From UBA4582 sp964228885 (GTDB taxonomy: Bacteria > Pseudomonadota > Gammaproteobacteria > Pseudomonadales > Azotimanducaceae): 64,000 bases of DNA. The position numbers were made by a program, and so were the translations under genes. Positions 37,514-47,013 of the stretch are shown here, one piece after another. The notes beneath the pieces were generated by a model, which was given only the letters and a program-made list of their open reading frames with translations, was not told where the DNA came from and searched no databases. The stretch is taken from assembly GCA_964228885.1 (NCBI GenBank), contig CAXRCG010000203.1, forward strand, positions 15,030 through 79,029. The letters are read 5' to 3'. The number at the start of each line of letters is the position of its first letter. Within the stretch, counting starts at the first letter, position 1.

Positions 37514-38854
37514 TTATTCAACAGACTCTTCCTGGATGACGTGTTGTTCGTTGTAAAAACGCATATAAATCGCAAAGATCAAAGCGACAAGACCCATGAA
37601 TCCAGCAAAAAACAAATGATAACTGGCGCCAACAAGCATCGTCGTGCCATCCGGGTACTGAATCACCTGATTGACCAGCGCGGTGAACAAATTACCCGCT
37701 GATATCGACAGGTAAAATAGTGCCATGACTAATGATTTCATGCTTTTTGACGCTTGGGTATACGAAAATTCCATGCAGGTAATCACAAGCAGAACCTCAG
37801 CCAAGGTCATCAGAAAATACGCCAGAAGCTGCCAGCCGATGTGCGGCGTGTGACCTAGCTGGATTTGTGCTTCACACCAGGCGGTAACCAAAAAAGGTGA
37901 GGCTGCTAGAAACATACCCATAGACATCTTGCGACCCGCGGTGAGGTCAAAATACCGCGCCATCAAAGGGTAGATATAATAAGAAAAAAGGGGAATGAGC
38001 ACGATAATCAAAAAAGGATTCATCGCTTGAATTTGGGCGGGTAACAACTCATACCCCAAAATGAACCTATCCATCTGCATAGCCTGAAGCACCCAGGTGC
38101 TGCCCATTTGATCGAATAAAGACCAAAACGCCGCCACCAAGATATAGATCACCAGCAAGCGGCTGACAACGCGCCGACCTTCGGGACCGAAGACATCCGT
38201 GAGGTAAGACTTGCCCGCTGGTGGCAGGTGCACAAAATGATGACGCCCCAACCAAAACGTTACCGTTGCTACCAGCATAAACAAACCCGGCACGCCAAAT
38301 GCTATGGCGGGGCCATAGGCCTTAAGCAGCCAAGGTATCATCAGCGAAGACAACACTGATCCTATATTGATGCCTAGGTAGTACCAAGAAAAGGCTCTCG
38401 ACAATAAGTGTTCATTGGAGCGGCCAAACTGATCACCGACATTCGAAGCAACGCTTGGCTTAATCCCCCCTGACCCGATCGCAATCAATGTCAGGCCAAG
38501 AAACAATCCAACTCTGGTGTCATCCAAAAACAAAGCGAAATGGCCAGCGCAATACACCACAGAAAGCAACATCACGGTTCGATACTTTCCCCAATATGCA
38601 TCCGCAATAACGGCACCAATAATTGGCAGGAAGTAGGTTGTAGAAACAAACAAATGGAAGTAAGACGTCGCCTCGGCGCGCGACATGGTCGCCAATTGCC
38701 CATCGCTCGACATCAGGTATTGAGTCATAAAAACCACAAGAATGGCCTTCATGCCATAGAAACTAAAGCGTTCCGCAATATCGTTGACAATAATGTATGG
38801 AATGCCGTCTGGCATTCGGGACGATGGGACCGGCGCTGTTCTGTATTCTGGCAT
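37514..38854 (-). CDS. POT/PTR2 family proton-dependent peptide transporter
   Basis: A 446-residue inner-membrane protein of about 12-14 helices. The family signature ExxERFxYYG appears as DIAERFSFYGM at about residues 25-35. POT proteins import di- and tripeptides using the proton gradient. It complements the S9, aminopeptidase P and M19 peptidase genes elsewhere in the window. It is convergent with the RidA gene and preceded by a 685-bp interval. Confidence 0.92.
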   Translation of the reverse strand: MPEYRTAPVPSSRMPDGIPYIIVNDIAERFSFYGMKAILVVFMTQYLMSSDGQLATMSRAEATSYFHLFVSTTYFLPIIGAVIADAYWGKYRTVMLLSVVYCAGHFALFLDDTRVGLFLGLTLIAIGSGGIKPSVASNVGDQFGRSNEHLLSRAFSWYYLGINIGSVLSSLMIPWLLKAYGPAIAFGVPGLFMLVATVTFWLGRHHFVHLPPAGKSYLTDVFGPEGRRVVSRLLVIYILVAAFWSLFDQMGSTWVLQAMQMDRFILGYELLPAQIQAMNPFLIIVLIPLFSYYIYPLMARYFDLTAGRKMSMGMFLAASPFLVTAWCEAQIQLGHTPHIGWQLLAYFLMTLAEVLLVITCMEFSYTQASKSMKSLVMALFYLSISAGNLFTALVNQVIQYPDGTTMLVGASYHLFFAGFMGLVALIFAIYMRFYNEQHVIQEESVE

Positions 38855-39539
38855 TCGATGACCTTAACTCTTCTGCACAAGATTCAAAGCGTGGAGTACG
38901 GATGAGGACAGGCAGTATAAACCACACTGCCCCAAGAACAGTTAAAGTTGGTCACTGAGACTATCGCTCAACGCTAAGCAAGCGTGATAACGCTATTCTG
39001 AAGTCTTAAGGGCACCCCGGTTTAATAATTGCTCTGCCAGCTGACCTGAACAGCGCACAAGTGGCAAAGTCCATGCTAGATAGCCGAAACAAGGTAAAGT
39101 CGGAGACCAGCCATTGCTCACCCACTCACAACATCACATTTGGCTAAACCTATCAGTTTGCAAGCGAAGCAAACACATCCTATTAAATAATCAAACACTG
39201 CATACTCGCTCAAAGCAAAATCGATGAGATATAAAGTTAGGCATATCAACCCGTAAAGCATTGAGCGTCGAACTAACTTTCGGCATAACTTTTCGCTGCA
39301 ATATCATTCTATATGTTGTATTTTTCTCACCAGCGTTTGGTATTTTTTAGCGCCTGTCGGCTTCACTCGCCAACAGGATACGGCCTCAAAGCGAAACAAT
39401 CTAGAAATGTGTAGGCATACCGCACAAACTATAAGAAAGCGCTTCAACAAATTAGTAGAATATATCGCAAGCGGTCACTCGGTAACTTTCGCGTGAAGCA
39501 AAGACAATTCTTTTAAAGGTAAGTAGTGGAGGGAAATTA
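38855..39539. other. Long intergenic region between POT transporter and nhaB
   Basis: 685 bases with divergent genes on either side, so it holds both promoters. The nhaB side is AT-rich and could carry a leader. I found no gene or RNA element. Confidence 0.5.
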
Positions 39540-41012
39540 ATGATTCAAATTGCGTATAAAGAGTTTCTAGGAAATAGTCCAGGATGGTTCAAAATGTCAA
39601 TCTTGGTTTTCCTCGCGCTGTGTTTCCCTCTCAAATTAATGGTAGGAACCACTGTTTTAGGTTGGATGTTTTTAGGCATGTTCATCCTGACACTGGCCAT
39701 GGCATTAAAATGTTACCCACTTCAGAGCGGCGGACTTTTAGGAATCGGCATCTTAGCGCTTGGATTGACCTCACCTGAAACTGTTTGGCACGAAATACAC
39801 GCCAATCTCGGTGTACTTGCACTGCTGATCTTCATGGTAAGTTTTATTTACTTCATGAAACCATTACTGACCTTTGTCTTTGCAAAGCTCATTATGAAAG
39901 TGCGCAGCAAATGGATGCTGTCACTCATGTTTTCATTCATGGCTGCATTCCTTTCCGCGTTCCTTGACGCGCTAACCGTTACTGCTGTGCTTATTACCGT
40001 CTTTGTTGCCCTGTATGGCGTGTACGAAAAGATTCATTCCGCAACAAACACAGACTTAGACCACGACGGCGTTGAGGATCGAGAGGAACTCAGCGGCGAT
40101 GTGCTCGAGGACTTTAGAGGATTCATTAGAGGCCTTGTCATGCATGGTGCGATTGGCACTGCGCTTGGGGGCGTCACAACGATGGTAGGTGAACCCCAGA
40201 ATCTCTTGATCGCCGACAAAATGGGTTGGAGCTTTGTTCAGTTCGCCATTGAGATGTCTCACGTGACGATCCCAGCCGTGATCGCCGGCTTGCTCACCTG
40301 CATCGTGCTAGAACTCACAGGTGTACTGGGCTACGGCGGTAAGCTAGATCCAAAGGTACGCGAGATAATAAAAGCTTATATTCAAGAACAGGACGAAAAA
40401 CGTAAACCTAGGGAGGTTTATGCCCTCATTGTACAGGGAGCTTGCGGTATCCTTTTGGTGATCGGTCTTGCTCTACATATCATGGAAGTGGGCCTTATTG
40501 GCTTATGTCTATTGGTTGCTGTAACCGCTTTGACCGGCATTAACGAAGAACACCAAATTGGTCGTGCGTTTGAAGAATCACTGCCTTTTGTTTCACTACT
40601 CTGTATCTTCTTCGTCGTTGTAGGAATGATTCATGACCTACATCTCTTTAGCCCCGTTATTCAGTGGGTGCTTACCCTGCCTATTGAAGACCAACCGAGA
40701 GCATTTTTCTTGGCCAATGGCGTGCTTTCAGCCATTTCCGATAATGTATTTGTCGCCACGGTCTATATCAATGAAGTTAAAGCTGCCTTTGATGCAGGTG
40801 ATATTTCTAGAGCGCATTTCGACAGCCTGGCAGTCAGTATTAACACCGGGACAAACCTTCCCTCAGTAGCGACGCCGAATGGTCAAGCTGCGTTTCTATT
40901 TCTGTTGACTTCAGCGCTCGCACCGCTGATCAAACTGGGCTATATCCGGATGGTGATCATGGCACTGCCTTATACTGTCGTACTGACAATTGTCGGATTC
41001 GTGTTTCAGTAA
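39540..41012 (+). CDS. nhaB: Na+/H+ antiporter NhaB
   Basis: A 490-residue polytopic protein. The N-terminal YKEFLGNSPGWFKM and the segment GTALGGVTTMVGEPQNLLIADKMGW (near 205-229), split here only for reference, are characteristic of NhaB and set it apart from NhaD and ArsB-like carriers. It exports sodium in exchange for protons and supports life in saline water. The ATG has GGAGGGAAATTA upstream, a strong binding site. A hydrophilic loop with LDHDGVEDREE, resembling a calcium-binding EF-hand loop, lies at about residues 178-188 and may be regulatory. It is monocistronic. Confidence 0.93.
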   Translation: MIQIAYKEFLGNSPGWFKMSILVFLALCFPLKLMVGTTVLGWMFLGMFILTLAMALKCYPLQSGGLLGIGILALGLTSPETVWHEIHANLGVLALLIFMVSFIYFMKPLLTFVFAKLIMKVRSKWMLSLMFSFMAAFLSAFLDALTVTAVLITVFVALYGVYEKIHSATNTDLDHDGVEDREELSGDVLEDFRGFIRGLVMHGAIGTALGGVTTMVGEPQNLLIADKMGWSFVQFAIEMSHVTIPAVIAGLLTCIVLELTGVLGYGGKLDPKVREIIKAYIQEQDEKRKPREVYALIVQGACGILLVIGLALHIMEVGLIGLCLLVAVTALTGINEEHQIGRAFEESLPFVSLLCIFFVVVGMIHDLHLFSPVIQWVLTLPIEDQPRAFFLANGVLSAISDNVFVATVYINEVKAAFDAGDISRAHFDSLAVSINTGTNLPSVATPNGQAAFLFLLTSALAPLIKLGYIRMVIMALPYTVVLTIVGFVFQ

Positions 41013-41086
41013 AACAGGAGAATGACTAGGTTGTTGAGATAGGCTGTGTAAACTAAATTTCCTTAGGGGCGGGTAAGGATAGTGAT

Positions 41087-41105
41087 TGCTGATGCTCAGC
41101 AAAAA
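41087..41105 (+). repeat. Short hairpin element resembling the 46.9/47.6 kb repeats
   Basis: The sequence GATTGCTGATGCTCAGC, a stem of TTGCTGA/TCAGCAA with a 3-nt loop, closely matches the minus-strand ends of the two 66-bp repeats near 46.9 and 47.6 kb. It follows nhaB and precedes the nitroreductase gene. Confidence 0.35.
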
Positions 41106-41158
41106 TTCGTTTAACATGGCCATCAACCTACTTACTCACCAACACCGAGAGGATTTAC

Positions 41159-41839
41159 ATGACACACCCACAGTTAGCGCTGAGCAATGATGAGCTTCTG
41201 AGCACCACACGTGCCGTGCGAAAACGACTGGACTTTGATCGCCCAGTGCCGATGGACGTCTTAGAAGAGTGCATGAACATCGCTGTTCAAGCACCTACAG
41301 GCTCAAACGCACAAGGTTGGCAATTCATGTTCGTCACTGATCAGAGAAAAAAAGATCGCATCGCTGAGATCTATGCTCAGGTTTGGGAAATCTATAAAAC
41401 CATGCCCGTGGCCATTCATCATCTACATAAGGACAGCGGCGATCAATCACTGGTCTCTAGCCAAGAGAGGTCGACATCTTCCGCGGAATATTTGGCGGCT
41501 AACATGGCCAAGGCCCCAGCGTTACTTATTCCGTGCATTGCAGGTCGTATTGAATCAGCGGAGATTGGTGGCGGAGGAAATTTTGCGCAGGCCGCGACCT
41601 ACGGTTCGATTATCCCCGCTGCTTGGAGCTTCATGCTTGCCGCGCGAGCACGCGGCCTCGGCACCGCCTGGACGACATTGCATCTAATGCATGAAGAAGA
41701 AGTTGCGAATCTACTAGGCATTCCCTACGCTGATTATACGCAAGTTGCTTTGATACCCATCGCCTACACAAAGGGCACTGAATTCAAACCAGCATACCGC
41801 CCGCCCTTAAACACCGTTATGCATGTCGACCAATGGTAA
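41159..41839 (+). CDS. Nitroreductase family FMN-dependent oxidoreductase
   Basis: A 226-residue protein with the family's TTRAVRKRLDF N-terminus and the FMN-contact APTGSNAQGWQFMFV near residues 45-59. The C-terminal GLGTAWTTLHL is also typical. It would reduce nitro groups, quinones or other electrophiles with NAD(P)H. The ATG has GAGAGGA upstream. It is single-gene between nhaB and an unannotated interval; the natural substrate is unknown. Confidence 0.92.
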   Translation: MTHPQLALSNDELLSTTRAVRKRLDFDRPVPMDVLEECMNIAVQAPTGSNAQGWQFMFVTDQRKKDRIAEIYAQVWEIYKTMPVAIHHLHKDSGDQSLVSSQERSTSSAEYLAANMAKAPALLIPCIAGRIESAEIGGGGNFAQAATYGSIIPAAWSFMLAARARGLGTAWTTLHLMHEEEVANLLGIPYADYTQVALIPIAYTKGTEFKPAYRPPLNTVMHVDQW

Positions 41840-42154
41840 TCAGCTAGCGATCACACATCATCAGTAGTGTTGAGATAAAGGATCACCTTCGAGAGCTCTT
41901 AGGTGGTCCTGATCCAACTGCCTGACGCTGATGCCAATGTGAGTTAACCGACCTAATGCCGCAACTCATCCATTTCCTAACGCTATTTGCCTGGCTCCCC
42001 GATTGCGCCCTCGCTTTCTCTGCAGACCAGCGCCAATGATGACTGCACATCATTAGCGACCAGGCACTGTTAGACCAAAAACCAAACTGTGCACCTTTGC
42101 CTTTTGGTTAGTTATGTTGTCTACTACGAAGTGAGCACAGAACGCAGTTTCGCT
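41840..42154. other. Intergenic region, nothing identified
   Basis: About 315 bases before the DUF1295 gene. I see no gene or clear site. Confidence 0.45.
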
Positions 42155-43018
42155 ATGATTAAAGCCTATATTATTGTCATTACAAGTTACTTAATAGCAC
42201 TCGCCGCAGCATGGGTAACGCTTCAATTTGTTAACGAATATCATCTGATGGTTCAGGTACTGATCGCCGACGTGGTTGCGACCGTTGTCATATTTGCCTT
42301 CAGTGTCGCGTACAACAATTCCAGCTTTTACGACGCCTATTGGAGTGTTATTCCGATGGTGATTGTCGGCTACCTGATCAGCCTGCAAAGTGATGCGGAT
42401 GTGATTCGCCAGTTGATGCTGGCATTAGTGATTCTACTCTGGGGCTTCAGGCTAACCATCAACTGGGCATACACCTGGAGTGGTCTCAATCACGTGGATT
42501 GGCGCTATGTGAATTTACAGGCCAAAGCCGGCATACTTTGGTGGCCACTGAGTTTTACCGGCGTTCACCTTTACCCCACGTTGCTGGTTTTTCTGGGCTG
42601 CATTCCGATGTACCACGCCCTTGTTATCGGCACTCAACCGATTAACGGGTTCGACTATCTAGCACTGGCTATCGGCCTGACATCTGTTTGGCTCGAGTTC
42701 CAATCTGATCGTGAACTACACCGTTTTCGCCAGCTTCGACGCAGCCGAACTGAAGTGTTAGATACCGGCCTATGGTCTTTATGCCGCCATCCAAATTACC
42801 TCGGCGAAATCGGTGTTTGGGTCGCTGTGCTGTTGTTCGGTTATGCCGCGGTAGGCTATGCCGACTATTGGATGCTTTCAGGTTCTATCGCTATGATTCT
42901 TCTGTTTACCTTTGTCTCGATTCCAATGATCGAAAAGAAATTGCTCGAAGATAAACCGGGCTATGTCGACTACAAAGCAAGGTCGTTCTCACTGATTCCC
43001 CTGTCTAGACTTCGTTGA
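42155..43018 (+). CDS. DUF1295 family membrane protein (steroid 5-alpha-reductase-like)
   Basis: A 287-residue integral membrane protein with seven or more hydrophobic segments. The C-terminal third carries the DUF1295/ICMT-like signature LWSLCRHPNYLGEIGVWVAV, preceded by HRFRQLRRSRTEVLDTG. Relatives reduce 3-oxo-steroids or similar enones, or methylate isoprenyl cysteine; bacterial members are uncharacterised. The start at 42155 is chosen because the protein's first helix begins there; a GTG 22 codons upstream is possible. No convincing binding site exists for either. Confidence 0.85.
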   Translation: MIKAYIIVITSYLIALAAAWVTLQFVNEYHLMVQVLIADVVATVVIFAFSVAYNNSSFYDAYWSVIPMVIVGYLISLQSDADVIRQLMLALVILLWGFRLTINWAYTWSGLNHVDWRYVNLQAKAGILWWPLSFTGVHLYPTLLVFLGCIPMYHALVIGTQPINGFDYLALAIGLTSVWLEFQSDRELHRFRQLRRSRTEVLDTGLWSLCRHPNYLGEIGVWVAVLLFGYAAVGYADYWMLSGSIAMILLFTFVSIPMIEKKLLEDKPGYVDYKARSFSLIPLSRLR

Positions 43019-43170
43019 CTCCAGCGCGCCTTCCGCGTACGCCGAACCAAAAATTATCCGCGTCATTCGCTTCAACATCCATGTCTTATTGCCTGCCGGA
43101 CCGCTTTTACAGGAGACGCACCTTCACCAATTGGCCTTAAGCGCATATCTATCTTCGAGCGACGCCTCGC

Positions 43171-43467
43171 CTAGCTGATCAGGGTTGCCCATTCCTCGGG
43201 GGAAATTAATGCCGAAGACTCAATTTCTGCCATTTGTGCTGCCGTCAGGCGGGCGACCACCTTCATCGAACAATCAACGTCCGGGTAAGTGATGATATTA
43301 ACAAAGGCATTAAAACCAACAGCCCAGCCACCAGCGACAATGGTACCACCGGCTTCACTAATCACAGCTTGCTGCTTTTCTTGCATTGCTAGCCATTCTT
43401 CCGAGCCGGGTTCTACACCATCCCAGGCCTTGCCGGGTCTTGTCATCGATACGGATGTGTAACTCAT
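43171..43467 (-). CDS. Hypothetical small protein, 98 residues
   Basis: The ATG at 43467 has TGAGGAGCG upstream. The protein has a predicted alpha/beta ferredoxin-like layout (a helix of LAMQEKQQAVISEAGG, then the strand GTIVAGGWAVGFNAFVNIIT), which recalls dimeric alpha-beta barrel proteins of the YCII or EthD kind, though no motif confirms it. It is single, convergent with the DUF1295 gene. Function is unknown. Confidence 0.7.
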   Translation of the reverse strand: MSYTSVSMTRPGKAWDGVEPGSEEWLAMQEKQQAVISEAGGTIVAGGWAVGFNAFVNIITYPDVDCSMKVVARLTAAQMAEIESSALISPEEWATLIS

Positions 43468-43713
43468 TGTTTCGCTCCTCATAAACATTATGGAAACAGC
43501 AGTTTGATCCTGGAAAGTGGGCGCATCAATTATAGTTCGATTTTGGTTTATTCGGATCGAGAAAAATTAATCTCGCCGTACGCGGAAAAAGCACGGCTCA
43601 ACAAGGGGAAACGACAGAAAGTCCTGGCGTGCCATTGATATCTCTCGCTTGTTAATGCCCTGACCAAACTTTTAAACATCTTGAGCAAGATTTGTAGATC
43701 ATCCTTTTTTATT

Positions 43714-43732
43714 GCAAATGAGAATCATTCTT
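43714..43732 (+). promoter_or_regulatory. Fur box
   Basis: AATGA-GAA-TCATT is an inverted repeat inside a 19-bp window that fits the Fur consensus GATAATGATAATCATTATC at most positions, in an AT-rich promoter 47 bp upstream of the siderophore-interacting protein gene. It would repress the operon under iron-replete conditions. Confidence 0.75.
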
Positions 43733-43778
43733 ATTAATATCTCTACCTGCAATTTCGTAATTTATTCGGGATAAGTAA

Positions 43779-44516
43779 ATGGCAAAAACAGTAAGGCAGG
43801 TATCGGTTGGGAAAAAGCAAGCGTTAACGCCAAACATGACAAGAATGGTTCTAGAGGGCGCCTCGCTTTCAGATTTTCCGGCAGGGTTCGAGGGTGGTTA
43901 CATTAAGTTAGTTCTGCCTGACGCTGGAAAACCGGCCGTTCGCTCATACACAGTTCGTTCATTTGACCCGTCAACGCCTCAACTCACGATTGATATGGTC
44001 GCTCACGGTGATACTGGACCGGCAGCCACCTGGGCGAACCGGGTCACCCAAGGTGCCAGCGTTGAAATTACAGGACCAGGTGCCTGCCAACCTATCAACG
44101 CTCACGCTGACTGGTTTCTTCTGGCTGGAGACATGAGCGCACTGCCGGCAATCAGTGTCAATGTCTCGCGACTGCCGCAGGACGCGGTTGGAGATGTTGT
44201 GCTGGAGGTTATCTCAGCTGAAGACCAGCTAGAGCTAAACTTTCCTCCTGGCCTCAACGTCCATTGGGTCATCAATCCAGACCCAGAAGCACCTAACTCG
44301 GTACTCGAGGATACCGTCATGGCAATACCCTGGCGCGACGGAAACGTCTCGGTATGGGTTGCGGGTGAGTTTTCGGCGTCACGGACATTGCGCCAGTACT
44401 TTCGACACGACCGCAATATCGAGAAAGGCAGTATGTATGTCAGCTGCTACTGGAAAATTGGTGAAACAGACGAGGGCATGAAAGCAGCAAAGCGTGCTGA
44501 TGTGGAACCATGGTAA
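43779..44516 (+). CDS. Siderophore-interacting protein (ferric-siderophore reductase, ViuB type)
   Basis: A 245-residue FAD/NAD(P)H flavoprotein that releases iron by reducing ferric siderophores in the cytosol. Family hallmarks are RSYTVR (FAD binding, near 54-59), MVAHGDTGPAATWA, AGDMSALPAI, WVAGEFSASRTLR and the C-terminal SCYWKIGETDEGMKAAKR. Immediately upstream is a Fur box. Its stop codon overlaps the open frame of the next gene. No siderophore biosynthesis or TonB receptor genes lie in the window, so this cell may scavenge siderophores made by others. Confidence 0.94.
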   Translation: MAKTVRQVSVGKKQALTPNMTRMVLEGASLSDFPAGFEGGYIKLVLPDAGKPAVRSYTVRSFDPSTPQLTIDMVAHGDTGPAATWANRVTQGASVEITGPGACQPINAHADWFLLAGDMSALPAISVNVSRLPQDAVGDVVLEVISAEDQLELNFPPGLNVHWVINPDPEAPNSVLEDTVMAIPWRDGNVSVWVAGEFSASRTLRQYFRHDRNIEKGSMYVSCYWKIGETDEGMKAAKRADVEPW

Positions 44517-44536
44517 CTGACAGTAGAGAGCTGGGT

Positions 44537-45103
44537 ATGAGCAGAATAGACAAATTGCGGGAAGAACTCGGTGGCGCGCACCCCGCTGCGGCAAACAAGA
44601 TTAGAGACGTCATCGAGCCTTACATCAAAGCATTCATCGAAAACAGTCCGTTTGCTGTCATGGCCAGCAGCAATGCTACGGGTGATTGTGACGCCTCACC
44701 CAAGGGTGGCAAACCCGGCTTTATCAAAGTTCTGGACGAGAAAACACTGCTAATTCCCGACATCGGCGGTAACCGCCTGTTCCAGAGCTTCCAGAACTTT
44801 GAGTCGAATCCCAAAGCTGGATTCATCTTTATGATTCCAGGTATCTCAGTGACTGCTCGCGTGAATGGCACAATTTCTGTCATCGATGAAGCGGAAATGG
44901 AACATCGAAATATCGCGCCTGAATTGAATCATCCTGATGACAATGCCAACCTGATTCAAGGCATGTTGCTCAACGTCGATGAATCCTATTTTCATTGCCC
45001 GAGGTCGATGCAATTCGCCGACCTCTGGGATACAGCTACCATCATCACGAATGCCGATAAGTCGCTCAAAGATCTAATGGCCAAAACCAAGGACGCCAAC
45101 TAA
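44537..45103 (+). CDS. Pyridoxamine 5'-phosphate oxidase-like FMN-binding protein
   Basis: A 188-residue split-barrel flavoprotein (PPOX fold). The features FAVMASSNATGDCDASPKGG near residues 35-54 and NRLFQSFQNFESNPKAGF are typical of the subgroup annotated as PPOX-class FMN-dependent oxidoreductases. A frame nine codons longer would overlap the siderophore-reductase gene by seven bases. It is the second gene of the Fur operon, and may act with the reductase in iron release or protect against reactive oxygen (inference). Confidence 0.88.
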   Translation: MSRIDKLREELGGAHPAAANKIRDVIEPYIKAFIENSPFAVMASSNATGDCDASPKGGKPGFIKVLDEKTLLIPDIGGNRLFQSFQNFESNPKAGFIFMIPGISVTARVNGTISVIDEAEMEHRNIAPELNHPDDNANLIQGMLLNVDESYFHCPRSMQFADLWDTATIITNADKSLKDLMAKTKDAN

Positions 45104-45312
45104 TGCCCTGTCGAATAAAAACACTCGCAAAATCCCCTGCAACTTCCGTCACTTACTGCGAAGACTGCAAATGTTATCACCTTCGTATCGGGCCGGTTAC
45201 CTGCCGCCTTGAAGAACACATGTTACAGCAAGTTGTAGAGACCTTGTCCACGTTATCAGTACAGCCACAAAAAGAACCAGCCCAGCGACCCGCCGCTCTG
45301 GTTCGCCACTAA
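45103..45312 (+). CDS. 69-residue cysteine-rich protein, third gene of Fur operon
   Basis: Its ATG overlaps the stop codon of the PPOX gene by one base (TAATG), so it is translationally coupled. Four Cys (Cys3, then YCEDCKC near 18-23, and TCRLEEH at about 33-39) and nearby His residues could bind Fe, Zn or an Fe-S cluster. The C-terminal third is low-complexity (KEPAQRPAALVRH). I do not recognise the family. Fur control and the Cys pattern suggest a metal-handling role such as an iron acceptor or electron carrier for the reductase (inference). Confidence 0.7.
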   Translation: MPCRIKTLAKSPATSVTYCEDCKCYHLRIGPVTCRLEEHMLQQVVETLSTLSVQPQKEPAQRPAALVRH

Positions 45313-45373
45313 CCTCTTATGGAACAAGCCTTAAATAATGCACTTATGGGGGCGAACCTATTAAGATCACAAG

Positions 45374-46624
45374 TTAAAATTTAAAGGCTGAGTCAATCTG
45401 GATTCTGTTGTAGTCAGCTTCGGTGCCGAAAGACAAATTAGTCTCGTTAATAAAATAAGTCAGCGAGAACTTCCAGGCTTTGTTCATCGCTATCGCGCCT
45501 TTCAGAATGTGACCATTGGAATCTGTGCCGCCACCGCCGAAGTCACTACCGGTAATCAAGCCAAATACTGAGTCAGCTTCCCTATCCTCATATCTATAAT
45601 CAAACTCCCAGGTGCCACGCCCAGATGCTTTGCCATATTTAAATCCGCCGGACCATGCTGTATCCAATCTATCGACTTCCGTATTGTTCAGGTATTCGGC
45701 GTAAAGACTAAAAGGTCTGTCTAGTATTGTTGTACTCCAGTCTCCAAACACCTGAATTTCCGAGAAGTCATTGTCATATAGGCAACCACTCACAGCCACG
45801 GGATCAGCGCAAGTAAAAGTATTACCGGCAAAGTCATCTTCATCACCATAGAAAGTGCTACGACCCTGCGTTCCAAATTGGTAATACCCCAGTCCTGCAG
45901 TAAGCTTACCCCCTCCCAGCTCTGCGCTATAGCCCCCCTGCACACCGTAGGAGAATCGGTGGTTGCTTCTCCTAGTATCACTTTCCAGCCAGTAAAGTGC
46001 CGCGGTAAGGAATCCTGAACCATTGTTCCAAGCGAAAGCTAAACCTTCCGGATTGTAGTCTCCATCAAAAATTAACTCGCTTCCATGAGGCTTATAAAAC
46101 ACGTTTTTGAACTTACCGCCGGTAATCGCAACATTCTCGGAAGCTCGCCATTTGAAATATGCCAGATCCAACCGCGCGTCCTTGGTTGCACTACCACCAC
46201 CGAGGGATTGATTGGTTGAAACAGGATCATCATTTCCACTCGCGATACCAATGCCTACTTCAACATTATCTTTGAGCTTTGCAACAATCGCAGCCCGCGC
46301 CCTGACCCGATTTCTTTCACGATCAGCCCTTCCATCCTGAGCAATTCCCTCATATCGGTAGCGCAGGTCGCCTTTTACCCGGATTCTGTCTGACCAATTG
46401 CTTTGGCCCTTTTTATCTACGGCAGCCATGGCCTCTACCACCTTACTGTGCTTGGCCGACTGTGTGCGCAATGCTTTATTCTCGGCCTCAAGCGCATTTA
46501 CACGCTCCATCAAAGACGCGAGGCCGGCTTTCATCTCAGCAAACTCGCGGTCCGAGACCTCAGCCTGAGCACCAGTGCTAAGTGAAAGCGCAATAGCGAT
46601 TAGCCAAAGTCTTGCTTTGATCAT
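45374..46624 (-). CDS. Putative outer-membrane porin
   Basis: A 416-residue beta-barrel protein. The signal peptide covers about residues 1-21 (ending TGAQA), followed by a coiled-coil periplasmic segment (EFAEMKAGLASLMERVNALE to about residue 60) and then a repeated alternating-hydrophobicity barrel with many Tyr/Trp. It ends in phenylalanine (IQIDSAFKF), the C-terminal signal for barrel insertion. The family is the putative-porin group with an N-terminal coiled coil. Solute specificity is unknown. It is convergent with the Fur operon. Confidence 0.92.
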   Translation of the reverse strand: MIKARLWLIAIALSLSTGAQAEVSDREFAEMKAGLASLMERVNALEAENKALRTQSAKHSKVVEAMAAVDKKGQSNWSDRIRVKGDLRYRYEGIAQDGRADRERNRVRARAAIVAKLKDNVEVGIGIASGNDDPVSTNQSLGGGSATKDARLDLAYFKWRASENVAITGGKFKNVFYKPHGSELIFDGDYNPEGLAFAWNNGSGFLTAALYWLESDTRRSNHRFSYGVQGGYSAELGGGKLTAGLGYYQFGTQGRSTFYGDEDDFAGNTFTCADPVAVSGCLYDNDFSEIQVFGDWSTTILDRPFSLYAEYLNNTEVDRLDTAWSGGFKYGKASGRGTWEFDYRYEDREADSVFGLITGSDFGGGGTDSNGHILKGAIAMNKAWKFSLTYFINETNLSFGTEADYNRIQIDSAFKF

Positions 46625-46873
46625 AATTTCCTCTTTGGTTTTACTGTGAAATTCAACTCACAGGTTGGGTAATAATATGTAGGTAACTTAAAGATGCATT
46701 AACGATACATAAGCAACGTAAAGATTGCATAAAGATCGAGAAATTCCATGTCGCGCAATTGATACCTACAAGCATACTGAATAGCGTCAGCATTTTTAAA
46801 ACTTTGAGACCAACAATGTGAGATCTCAGAGTCACGGCGTCACCCTCTCTGAGCGCCGTCCAATGTTTTAACT

Positions 46874-46939
46874 GCTGATCATCAGCAATCACCATACATG
46901 CCCATTCTTGAGAACATGAGGTTTATTTCCCTTATCTTC
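46874..46939 (-). repeat. 66-bp repeat, copy A (partial duplicate of peptide gene 3' end)
   Basis: Matches 47579-47644 at 57 of 66 positions with no gaps. Read on the minus strand it encodes the end of a peptide, EDKGNKPHVLKNGHVW and stop, against EDKGNKPHMPKNGHVR and stop in copy B; four of the nine differences are silent third-codon changes. Copy A has only a short 23-codon frame. The two copies flank the periplasmic RidA gene as direct repeats 705 bp apart. Confidence 0.7.
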
Positions 46940-47013
46940 TAAAGCGTGTGAACATAACATTCGAGTCGAAAATGCATTTAACCCAGTGGATTACAAGTGA
47001 GGAGTATCATCTG

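Noticed and set aside
45274..45304. GAACCAG/CTGGTTC hairpin at the end of the Fur operon
   Set aside because: It lies inside the coding sequence of the small protein and has no T-run, so a terminator claim is not supported.
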